A stretch of 64,000 bases of DNA from Shinella sp. WSJ-2 (GTDB lineage Bacteria; Pseudomonadota; Alphaproteobacteria; Rhizobiales; Rhizobiaceae), in contig NZ_QWBU01000005.1 of NCBI RefSeq assembly GCF_003432075.1, positions 1 through 64,000 of the forward strand, read 5' to 3'. The position numbers and the translations under genes are program-made. Shown in pieces: positions 34,338 to 42,900 of the stretch; within the stretch, counting starts at the first letter, position 1, and each line of letters starts with the position of its first letter. A model generated the notes under the pieces. That model was not told the DNA's origin and ran no database searches. It saw nothing but the letters and a program-made list of their open reading frames with translations.

Positions 34338-34883
34338 ATGCTGTTCACCAGGACCGATCTCGACGGCGTGTGGCTGATCGAAGCGTCGCCCTTGACAGAC
34401 GAGCGGGGTTCCTTCGCCAGGACCTTCTGTATCGACGAAATGGAAGCGCTGGCCCTCGAACATCGTTTCGTCCAACACAGCCTTTCCCGCTCGGTCAAGA
34501 AGCACACGCTTCGCGGCCTGCATTTCCAGCGCGCGCCGCACCAGGAGGTCAAGCTGGTGTCCTGCCTGAAGGGGGTGATCTGGGACGTGGCCGTCGATCT
34601 GCGCCCGCAATCGCGCAGCTATTGCCGCTGGACGGCGGCGGAACTCAGCGCCGACAACATGCGCCAGCTCTATATTCCGGAAGGCTTCGCCCACGGCTTC
34701 CTGTCGCTGACGGAGGATGCCGTCGTCGGCTACCTCATATCCGCGCGTTACGACCCGGCGTCCGCTGCCGGTGCGCGCTACGACGATCCCGCCTTTGCGA
34801 TAGACTGGCCGGCAAAACCGGCGGTGATGTCGGAAAAGGACAGGAATTGGCCGCTCCTTGCGGAATCCGACCATTATGCCTGA
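34338..34883 (+). CDS. dTDP-4-dehydrorhamnose 3,5-epimerase-like protein (RmlC-type)
   Basis: A 181-residue cupin starting MLFTRTDLDGVWLIEASPLT. Catalytic-site elements of RmlC are visible: His in TLRGLHFQ, Asp in WDVAVDLR, and Tyr in VGYLISARYD. YIPEGFAHGFLSL is also diagnostic. RmlC acts on 4-keto-6-deoxy sugar nucleotides; here the substrate may be a CDP-linked or methylated intermediate. Its 3' end overlaps the convergent DUF4910 gene by 10 bp. Confidence 0.88.
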   Translation: MLFTRTDLDGVWLIEASPLTDERGSFARTFCIDEMEALALEHRFVQHSLSRSVKKHTLRGLHFQRAPHQEVKLVSCLKGVIWDVAVDLRPQSRSYCRWTAAELSADNMRQLYIPEGFAHGFLSLTEDAVVGYLISARYDPASAAGARYDDPAFAIDWPAKPAVMSEKDRNWPLLAESDHYA

Positions 34884-36199
34884 GCGTCGCCCAGCAGCCC
34901 GCACTCTTCAAGCCGCGTCGCGGCGGCGGCAATAGCCGAGAACGGCAAACCAGAGCGGCAGGCGATATCGAGCAGCGAATGGCGGCCGTCCGCAAGGTTC
35001 AGCACCCAGAGATAGGCCATGGTGATATCGGACGTCGTCTTGTGGCCGCCGGTCGCCGAGTAGAGCCCCCGCCGCCCGAGCTGCGGCTCCCCCTTCGGCG
35101 AGAGGTTCAGGGGTACCCGGTCGGTTTCGATTACATCGACGATGTCCATGATCATGCGAAAGGAGGAGGCAAGATGCTCCGGCCGCACGATATCGAGATT
35201 ATCCGCCGAGGTATGGTATTCGGGAAAGGTTCCGAAGGCGCTGCGCTGGAGAAGGCCGACCGGCAGATCGAAGCCCGGCGAGCAGAACTGCCGCTCGTCA
35301 TAGCCGAAAGGGCTGAAATCGAGCATCGTCACCCTGCGGCCGTCACACCGGACCGCCTCCATGGCCCGGTCGATCGTCGCATCGCCGCGGCGGCTGCGCT
35401 TGTAGACCGGCCCGCCGCCATCGCCGACGCAGGAGACGACGAGGCCGTGGTCGATGCGCGAAAGCCGCGCCTCGTTTGCGGCAAGCCAGCAGAGCGCGCC
35501 GATCGTGCCGGGCGCGAAGAGGAAACGATAGCCGAACCGCCTGCGCCGCCGGCCAAGCGCCCTGGCAACGAGTGCGAGCACCGCGAGGCCCGAGCAATTG
35601 TCGTTAGCGAGCGACGGGTGGCAGATATGGGCGGTCAGCAGCACCTCGCGCTCGGTTTCGCCCGGCAGGAAGGCCTCGCCATAGGTGAGCGCGCCGGCGG
35701 CGAGCGTGGTGTCGATGAAGACGTCGTAGTCCCCCTTCTCCAGTGCCAGATAGTCGCGGTGCGCCATGCAGAAGCCCCAGCTCCGGCTGTAGTAGCTTGT
35801 CCGGTAGGGAATGAGATCCGGCTGGTCCGGCAGCGTGTGGATATGAGGGCGAAGCTCGGCGAGCGGCATGCGCCGCGCCACCGGTTCGCTGTAGCCGACG
35901 AGATGCAGGTTGGATGCCGCAAGATCGACCACGACCTTACCATTCGCCGCGCGGACATAGGCGTCGCGCACCGTCCACTCCTGCGGCACCGTCCAGTCGA
36001 AGACCTCGGTGCCCGTGGGCACTTCGCGGACCGCGAGATCGACGTGTTCCGACAGGATCGCAAGCGTGCGGCGCACGCCCTCTCCGGTGATGCTGCGGCC
36101 GATCGGAAAGAGCCGGGAGACGAGCGCATGGAGTTCGTCGCCGATATCGGCCGCGCCGTCCACCGATGGGGAAATCCGGGCCGCCTCGTTCATTGCCAT
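34874..36199 (-). CDS. DUF4910 aminopeptidase-like protein
   Basis: A 441-residue protein of the DUF4910/DUF2172 type with a peptidase-like core. LLTAHICHPSLANDNCSGLAVLAL carries His and Asp residues placed like M28-type zinc ligands, and a late EYHTSADNLDIV resembles another ligand loop. A winged-helix-like C-terminal part (about 365-440) follows. Genes of this class recur next to rfbF, sugar methyltransferase and SDR genes in polysaccharide loci, but the reaction is unknown to me. It lies 3 bp after the SDR gene, clearly co-transcribed. No signal peptide, so cytoplasmic. Confidence 0.83.
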   Translation of the reverse strand: MAMNEAARISPSVDGAADIGDELHALVSRLFPIGRSITGEGVRRTLAILSEHVDLAVREVPTGTEVFDWTVPQEWTVRDAYVRAANGKVVVDLAASNLHLVGYSEPVARRMPLAELRPHIHTLPDQPDLIPYRTSYYSRSWGFCMAHRDYLALEKGDYDVFIDTTLAAGALTYGEAFLPGETEREVLLTAHICHPSLANDNCSGLAVLALVARALGRRRRRFGYRFLFAPGTIGALCWLAANEARLSRIDHGLVVSCVGDGGGPVYKRSRRGDATIDRAMEAVRCDGRRVTMLDFSPFGYDERQFCSPGFDLPVGLLQRSAFGTFPEYHTSADNLDIVRPEHLASSFRMIMDIVDVIETDRVPLNLSPKGEPQLGRRGLYSATGGHKTTSDITMAYLWVLNLADGRHSLLDIACRSGLPFSAIAAAATRLEECGLLGDAQA

Positions 36200-36202
36200 C
36201 CC

Positions 36203-37273
36203 TCAGGCGCGCACCGCCAGCATATCCGCCGGGGCCTTGGCCGCCGGCCGCCACCTGAGGTGCCGGTCAATCGTGTTGCTGGCGAGAAGCGCGCGGATAT
36301 GGCCAATGCGCTGGTAGCGCGGCCCCTCGAACTCCTGAAGCGTGAGGCCGGCGCCGCGATAGGCGTCATGGAGCTGCTCGGCCCCGGCGACCACGTCCCA
36401 TTTCGGACGGAAGGCCGGAAGTGTCCGCGCGATCTTGCCGAAATCGACGCGGTAGGAGCGCGCATCCGGCCCGGCCTCGCTGGCATATTCCAGCCGGCAG
36501 CCCGGCACGGTGCGCGCCACGACGTCGGCGATGTCGCGGACTTGGTAGTTGTGTTCCGTGCGGCCGACATTGAACGCCTCGGCGAAGACTACTTCCGCGG
36601 GCGCTTCGAGGGCTGCCAGGAAGGCGCCGGAAATATCCTCGACATGGACGATCGGCCGCCAGGGCGTGCCGTCCGACTTCAAGAGGATGACGCCCCGCGT
36701 GACAGCCCAGGCGACAAGATTGTTCAGCACGATGTCGAAGCGCAGCATGGGCGACAGGCCGTAGGCCGTCGCTGGCCGCAGGAATACCGGGCAGAAGCCG
36801 GCATCCGCCAGCCCGGCAATATCGGCTTCCGCCATCACCTTGGAGCGGCCATAAGCCGACACGGGATTGAGCGGCGCGTTCTCGGCAACGAGGTCCTCAC
36901 CGGCGAGACCGTAGTTACTGCAGGAGGAGGCGAAGAGGAAGCGGGCGACGCCCGCCTCCTTCGCCGCCCGCGCGACGCGCACGCTGCCCTTGTGGTTGAT
37001 GTCGTAGGTGACGTCGGGATCGAGATTGCTCAGCGGATCGTTCGACAGCGCCGCAAGATGGATGACGGCATCGAAGCTTTCGAGGTCCTGGGGCGTGATG
37101 TCCCTGACATCTTTCAGGATTGAGGGAACCTCGGTCATCGGCCCGCCCGGCGCATAGGCGCAGCGCCGGTAAAGCTTGCTGTCGTAACCGTGCACCTCAT
37201 GCCCAGCCCGAAGGAGGATCGGCACCATCACGGCGCCGATATAACCCTGGTGTCCCGTCACAAGCACCTTCAT
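36203..37273 (-). CDS. NAD-dependent epimerase/dehydratase (extended SDR)
   Basis: A 356-residue Rossmann enzyme. The cofactor loop is GHQGYIGAV near residue 7. The catalytic Ser/Tyr/Lys are in FASSCSNYG and [29 protein letters not shown] is typical of sugar-nucleotide SDRs. The C-terminal [20 protein letters not shown] is a tail that I associate with this particular cassette. It could be a 4-epimerase, a 4-ketoreductase or the missing 4,6-dehydratase; sequence alone does not decide. It heads the SDR-DUF4910 operon, with the AGGCGTA motif about 90 bp upstream. Confidence 0.85.
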   Translation of the reverse strand: MKVLVTGHQGYIGAVMVPILLRAGHEVHGYDSKLYRRCAYAPGGPMTEVPSILKDVRDITPQDLESFDAVIHLAALSNDPLSNLDPDVTYDINHKGSVRVARAAKEAGVARFLFASSCSNYGLAGEDLVAENAPLNPVSAYGRSKVMAEADIAGLADAGFCPVFLRPATAYGLSPMLRFDIVLNNLVAWAVTRGVILLKSDGTPWRPIVHVEDISGAFLAALEAPAEVVFAEAFNVGRTEHNYQVRDIADVVARTVPGCRLEYASEAGPDARSYRVDFGKIARTLPAFRPKWDVVAGAEQLHDAYRGAGLTLQEFEGPRYQRIGHIRALLASNTIDRHLRWRPAAKAPADMLAVRA

Positions 37274-37360
37274 GTCCGCATCTCCCGGCTTCGTTGCTGA
37301 AAGAGATGCTACGGCGCGGCAGGGCGGACCACGATTGACGACAAAGACGGCGGCAATTAC

Positions 37361-37372
37361 CCGAAAGGCGTA
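37361..37372 (+). promoter_or_regulatory. Recurrent CCGAAAGGCGTA motif upstream of the SDR operon
   Basis: CCGAAAGGCGTA in the 130-bp gap between the aminotransferase stop and the SDR start. Same core as at 34198, 38867 and 46467. Confidence 0.45.
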
Positions 37373-37403
37373 TCGACGGCCCGCCCTACCGCTTTCGGAC
37401 AGG

Positions 37404-38780
37404 TCAGGCGGTCTTCGCCTTCGCCACCGGCTCGCCGGTGCAAGGCTCGGGCGCGGTGTTGTAGCGGCGGAAGACGACGCCGGAGGGGCGTCCGACCAGG
37501 TAGGACTCGATGCCGTGGTCGAGGGCGAGGCGATAGACGCCGAGCGCGCCGTCGAAGGCCTCCACCGTCTGGTCGATCTCGTCGTTGCCGTGCGTGTAGC
37601 TCACCACGAGCGACGGCGCGAGCACGCCGCGGCGGATGGTTTCCTGCAATAGCAGCGTCCGGAACGCCTGCGAGGGCGTGCCGGTCCTGTCCTTCGCGAA
37701 ATAGGAGAGGCAGGCGGGATGGCCCGTGACACCGACGAAGCGCTGGAGGCCGTGCCGGGCGATCGCCTGCTCGATGCCGGCCTTGAGCCTTAGCCCCTGG
37801 CTACGCAGATGCGGGATGACAGGCTCCTGCGCATAGACATGCATGGTCGCGATCGCCGCTGCCATAGCATGGGTTTCGGCGCCATGGGTGGTCGACAGCA
37901 GGAAGACGCGAGGCCTCTCGGTCTGCTCGATGCCGCCGAGCGCCATGAATTCACGCTTGCCAGCGAGCGCCGAGATGGCGAAGCCGTTGCCGAGCGCCTT
38001 GCCGAAGCACGAGAGGTCCGGCCGCAGCCCGTAATACTCCTGCGCGCCGCCCCGCGCCCAGCGGAAGCCGGTAATCATCTCGTCGAGAATGAACAGCGCG
38101 CCGTTGCGGTGGCAAAGCGCCTGCAAATCCTGCAGATAGCCCTCAACCGGCTCGTCCCCGCGCGAGGCCTCGAGAATGAGGGCGGCGATCCTGCCCGGAT
38201 GGCGGGCGAACAGATCGCGCGCGTCGTCGAGGTCGTTGTAACGGAAGCCAAGTGTCAGGTCGCGGACAGCCTCGGGAATGCCGGCATTCATATCGGTGGT
38301 GCCGATGAACCAATCATCAGTCGAAAAAAACGGGTGGTCCCGGCAGCGCGCGACAAGGTCCCTGCCCGTTGCCGCCCGCGCAAGACGCACCGCCGCCGAG
38401 GTCGCGTCCGAGCCGTCCTTGCAGAACTTGACCATGTCGGCGCCCGCAACCATCTGGAGGAAGGTCCCAGCGCATTCGATCTCGATGCGCGCAGGCCGCG
38501 TGAAGTTGCAGCCGAATTCCAGCTGGCGTGCGACGGCCTCCACGACATGACGATAGGCATGTCCGAGACCGACCGCACGGTTGCCCATGCCGTATTCGAT
38601 ATAGGCATTGCCGTCGACGTCCCACACATGACAGCCGTAGCCATTGACGATGAAGCCCGGCGACAGGACCGGATATTGGTCGTCGCCCTTGGCATAGGTA
38701 TGCGCGCCGCCCGGGATGATCTGGTGCGCACGCCGGCGCAGCCTGTCGGAGTTCTCGAAGTCCTGAATGAAGGCGTCCAT
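37404..38780 (-). CDS. Class-III aminotransferase (glutamate-1-semialdehyde aminomutase-like)
   Basis: A 458-residue PLP enzyme. [17 protein letters not shown] holds the cofactor Asp, and [15 protein letters not shown] contains the PLP Lys. [20 protein letters not shown] binds the phosphate. The family is that of HemL, but the gene is in a polysaccharide cluster and lacks other tetrapyrrole neighbours. It more likely aminates or isomerises a keto-sugar or a side group. It is the sole gene between two motif-bearing gaps. Confidence 0.85.
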   Translation of the reverse strand: MDAFIQDFENSDRLRRRAHQIIPGGAHTYAKGDDQYPVLSPGFIVNGYGCHVWDVDGNAYIEYGMGNRAVGLGHAYRHVVEAVARQLEFGCNFTRPARIEIECAGTFLQMVAGADMVKFCKDGSDATSAAVRLARAATGRDLVARCRDHPFFSTDDWFIGTTDMNAGIPEAVRDLTLGFRYNDLDDARDLFARHPGRIAALILEASRGDEPVEGYLQDLQALCHRNGALFILDEMITGFRWARGGAQEYYGLRPDLSCFGKALGNGFAISALAGKREFMALGGIEQTERPRVFLLSTTHGAETHAMAAAIATMHVYAQEPVIPHLRSQGLRLKAGIEQAIARHGLQRFVGVTGHPACLSYFAKDRTGTPSQAFRTLLLQETIRRGVLAPSLVVSYTHGNDEIDQTVEAFDGALGVYRLALDHGIESYLVGRPSGVVFRRYNTAPEPCTGEPVAKAKTA

Positions 38781-38866
38781 CGCAATCTCCTCTGCATTCC
38801 GGCCTCTTGGGCACTATCGCCCGCTCCGCGGCGCGCGCATCCGCGCTCTTGGTGGATGGGGTATGA

Positions 38867-38880
38867 CCGATAGGCGTAGG
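38867..38880 (+). promoter_or_regulatory. Recurrent CCGATAGGCGTAGG motif upstream of the aminotransferase
   Basis: CCGATAGGCGTAGG lies 87-100 bp upstream of the aminotransferase start and 4 bp from the stop of the preceding regulator gene. It shares the AGGCGTA core with the other locus gaps. Confidence 0.45.
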
Positions 38881-38883
38881 GGG

Positions 38884-39633
38884 TCAGTCGTAGAGGTCGT
38901 TGAGCTTGAAGATCACTTCCGTCCGGTTGCGGACCTTGAGCTTCTTCATGATGTTGCGGATATGGACCTTAACGGTGCTTTCGCGCAGGTCGAGCTCATA
39001 GGCTATGATCTTGTTGGCCTTGCCGAGCTTGAGCATCGCGATGACGTCCTCTTCCCGGCAGGTGAAGATTTCGGCCCGCTTGCGCTCCTGCTGGTCGGCG
39101 GCCGACATCAGCCTGCGCAGTTCGGGCAGGCTCTCGGTGGAGATGAAAACGCCGCCCGAAAGCGCCAGCGAGATTGCTTTCACGCAGACTGAAATGCCCA
39201 CGGCCGAGGGAATGAACCCTCTGACGCCGAGATCGAGCGCCGTCAGGACCTGTCGCAGGTCATGGTTGTCCGAAAGGATGATGACCGGCAGATCCGGGAA
39301 CCGCGAAACGAGCATGCGGAGGTCGTTTTCGATGCGCGGCTCGGTGCAGTCGCGGCTGCCGACATTGATCAGCACACCGCTCGATGCCTCGACATATTTC
39401 GACATCCAGGCTTCGATGGAGTTGAAGAGCACGATCGTCATATCGAGACCGTGCGAGACAAGACTTTGGGAAAGACACTCGCGATCAAGTGTCCGTTCGT
39501 CGATCATGTCCAGTATCCGCGTATTTGCCAAAGCAGTCTTTGCCGGATTGACGGGCGTGAAAGCTGGCAGCCGCGCGATCCCGTTCAAGACCCTCCCGCG
39601 GCTCAACCCGTTTATTCCTCTGACCTCGACCAC
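38884..39633 (-). CDS. LuxR-type regulator with degenerate receiver domain
   Basis: A 249-residue paralogue of the regulator at 30423-31226. The receiver-like part (about 38-160) has SGVLINVGSRD at the phosphorylation site, with Asn at about 90 replacing Asp. GFIPSAV stands where the conserved Lys should be. The LuxR HTH (about 188-242) reads NKIIAYELDLRESTVKVHIR, nearly the same as its paralogue, so both may bind similar sites. It is divergent from the giant CheB-CheR hybrid gene across an AT-rich gap containing a perfect inverted repeat. Confidence 0.85.
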   Translation of the reverse strand: MVEVRGINGLSRGRVLNGIARLPAFTPVNPAKTALANTRILDMIDERTLDRECLSQSLVSHGLDMTIVLFNSIEAWMSKYVEASSGVLINVGSRDCTEPRIENDLRMLVSRFPDLPVIILSDNHDLRQVLTALDLGVRGFIPSAVGISVCVKAISLALSGGVFISTESLPELRRLMSAADQQERKRAEIFTCREEDVIAMLKLGKANKIIAYELDLRESTVKVHIRNIMKKLKVRNRTEVIFKLNDLYD

Positions 39634-39721
39634 AGCAGGAGCCCCTAGAATTAACGGTTAACAACAGGAAAATTTATTTCCGTCACAACTAATAATTTCG
39701 CATAAATACTTCACATCGTGG

Positions 39722-39750
39722 TGTTGTTTGTAGAAATTTCCAAAACAACA
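39722..39750. promoter_or_regulatory. Perfect 8-bp inverted repeat in the divergent AT-rich promoter region
   Basis: TGTTGTTT at 39722-39729 and AAACAACA at 39743-39750, centre-to-centre 21 bp (two helical turns). This fits a dimeric regulator between the LuxR-type gene and the hybrid kinase gene. The ~300-bp gap 39634-39935 is very AT-rich and otherwise empty. Confidence 0.5.
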
Positions 39751-39935
39751 GCCATTTTTTTATCGATACTTTTTTGCAATCGTAAATCTATATCAAAAAA
39801 TTTGGCCGCGAACAGACTCGGAAAATACGTACAGCCGAGGGTATGCAATCATGACAGGGATGCCTATACTGTGCCAGAACCCGCACATGCACATTGACCG
39901 CTCAAAATGTGTGCAGAATCCCCGAGATTGCATCC

Positions 39936-42900
39936 ATGACTTCGAGCCATCCCTTTTCGCGCGCTTCGTCGGGTTTTGATAATAGCTCCGGCAGCGCTGT
40001 CGGTCGCGTCATTGCGATCGGCGCGTCGGCTGGCGGGCTTGATGCCTGCCGCGCCCTTCTCGAGGCCATGCCGTCGGGCGGCGGCAACATTTTCATCCTC
40101 GTCCAGCATCTCGATCCTGTTCATGAGAGCCTGCTGGCCGAACTCCTCTCCAGCCACACGACCATGACGGTCGTGCAGGCCGAGGACGGCCGACGACTGG
40201 AGCCGGATCACCTCTTCATCATTCCGCCCGGCTGCTACATCGCGGTGCAGGACGACACGATCCGCCTCACCGTGCCGCCCGTCCGCCATGGCATGCGCAT
40301 GCCCTATGATTTCCTCCTGAGCTCGCTCGCCGCGGAGTACGGCGCGCGCGCGACCGCCGTCGTCCTGTCCGGCACCGGGACCGATGGAAGCATCGGCATC
40401 CGGCTTATCCGCGAGGCGGGCGGCCAGGTCTATGTGCAGGATCCCGATGAAGCCGACTATGACGGGATGCCAAAGAGCGCGATCGATTCAGGAATGGCCG
40501 AACATGTCATGCCGCTCGCGGCCATCGCGCAGGCCCTGCACAGGCCGCCGTCCGCAACCGCCGACGCCGGCCCGCTCTCTAAACAGGCGATCGTGGACAG
40601 GATCCTGACTATACTGCGCGTATCGGCAGGCAAGGATTTCGCCCTCTACAAGCAGGGAACGCTCCATCGCCGGCTGGAACGGCGCATGGCTATGGCCGGC
40701 ATCGCCTCCTCCGACACGGCCCGCTATCTCAGCTTTCTCGAGGAAAATCCGCTGGAACTCTCTCAGCTTGCGGCGGATATCCTGATCAACGTCACGAACT
40801 TCTTCCGCGACCCCGAGGTCTTCGAGCGGTTGCGCACGAAAATCGTGCCGGACCTCGTCGCGAACCATCCGCCCGGGCGGACGCTGCGCTTGTGGGTCGC
40901 GGGATGCAGCACCGGCGAGGAAGCCTATTCGTTGGGCATGCTCGTCCAGGAATGTATTTCGCAAACCAGGCGCGATATCCGGATGCAGATCTTCGCATCC
41001 GATGCGGATGAGGAAGCGGTGGCGTTTGCGCGCGACGGCGTCTATCCGCTGACGATCAAGATGGACGTGTCGCCCGAGCGACTGCAACGCTTCTTCTCCC
41101 AGGAAGAGCACGGCTACCGGATTGCCTCGGAGCTTCGGTCGTCGATCATCTTCGCGGTCCAGAACGTGCTCAGCGATCCGCCCTTTTCCAATATCGATCT
41201 CATCTCGTGCCGCAACCTCCTGATCTACCTGGGGTCGGAGGCGCAGGCGAAGGTCATCGGGCTTTTCCATTTCGCCCTCAACGACAACGGTATCCTGCTG
41301 CTGGGCAATACGGAAACGGTGGGGGCGGCAACCAACCGCTTCGACGTGATCGACAAGTCCGCACGAATCTTTCGCCGCAAGGGCCAGCGCGGCCGCTACG
41401 GCTTTGCCGTCAACGCATCGGATAATGTCCGGGTGCCGGCGCAGCAGGGGCAAGTCCCAGGACGGCAGGCCGCGCTCGCCGAACTCACCCGCCGGACGAT
41501 CCTAGACAGCTACGCCCCGGCCACCGTGCTGATCAACCGGAAATACGAGTATCTTTATTCGCTCGGCCCCGTGCAGCGCTACCTGCGCATCGCGCCCGGC
41601 TATCCGACGCAGGACCTCTTCACGATGACGCCGCGCAGCGTGCACACCAAGCTCCGATCGGCGCTCCACCGCGCCCAGCAGGAGAAGGTCCGCACCGTGG
41701 CGATCGGTCTCTACCATGACGCAGCCGATACCCTTTCGCGCTACGAGATCGCGGTGCAGCCGGTCATAAGCGAAGGCGAGGAGCTGTTTCTCGTCAGCTT
41801 CCTCGACGTCGCCCAGCCCTCCCAGGCGGGTGATCTCCCGGAGCCCAGCCACGACGACCGGTCGGGCACGCTGGAGCGGGAATTGGCAACCACCCGCACC
41901 GAACTCCAGGCCGCTATCCGGGACCTGGAGAATGCAGCGGAAGAGCAGAAGGCGATCAATTCGGAGACCCTATCGCTCAATGAGGAATATCAATCCGCCA
42001 ACGAGGAGCTGCTGACCTCCAAGGAAGAGCTTCAATCGCTGAACGAGGAGCTGACCGCGCTCAACGCCCAGCTTCAGGAGGCGCTGGAACGCCAGCGCGC
42101 GACGGCGAACGATCTCGAGAACGTGCTGTACAGCACAGATGTTGCCACGATCTTTCTCGATCCCGGATTGAACATTCGCTATTTCACGCCCGCGACGCGC
42201 TCGATCTTCAACGTCATCATGGGCGACATCGGCAGGCCGCTGGCGGACCTCAACGCGCGTGTGCCCGATCCGACGCTCCTCGGCGACGCCGCTGCCGTCC
42301 TGAAAGGCAGCCCCCCAAAGGAGCGCGAGGTCAGGACCGGGAACGGCACCTGGTACATGCGTCGCGTCATGCCATACCGAACCCAGGAGGGCGGCACGGA
42401 GGGCGTGGTCATCACCTTTGCCGACGTGTCCACCCAGCACCGTGCCCATGAAGCGCTCGACCGGGCGAAACGGGCAGCTGAACGCGCCAATGCGGCAAAA
42501 TCCCGCTTCCTCGCCACGGCAAGCCACGATCTGCGCCAACCCCTGCAATCGCTGGTGCTGCTCCAGGGCCTGCTGGAGAAATCGGTGGACGGCGAGAAGC
42601 CCCAGAAACTGGTCAGGAGCTTCCGCGATACGCTCGGCTCCATGTCCGAAATGCTCAATGCCCTCCTCGACATCAACCAGATAGAGGCAGGAACGGTCTA
42701 TCCGCGCATCGTGACGTGCAAGGTCAACGACGTGCTGCAACGCCTGAACGACGAGTTCGGCTACAGCACCATGGAGAAAGGCATTTCCCTCCGCTTCGTC
42801 CCATCGAGCCAGCTGGTACGCACCGACCCCCGCCTTCTGGAGCAGATGATCCGCAACCTTCTGGCCAATGCGCTCAAATACACGCGGGAAGGCAAGATCC

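Noticed and set aside
34370-37123. A 917-codon open frame on the plus strand opposite the DUF4910 and SDR genes
   Set aside because: It is antisense to two well-supported genes, is Arg/Ala/Gly-rich and has no recognisable domain. Long antisense frames are common in GC-rich rhizobial DNA. The same applies to frames at 10111-11754, 25927-27555, 50873-53260 and 57527-59377.
37404-38780. Aminotransferase considered as HemL of tetrapyrrole synthesis
   Set aside because: Set within a sugar cassette with no tetrapyrrole genes nearby; family resemblance alone does not assign that role.
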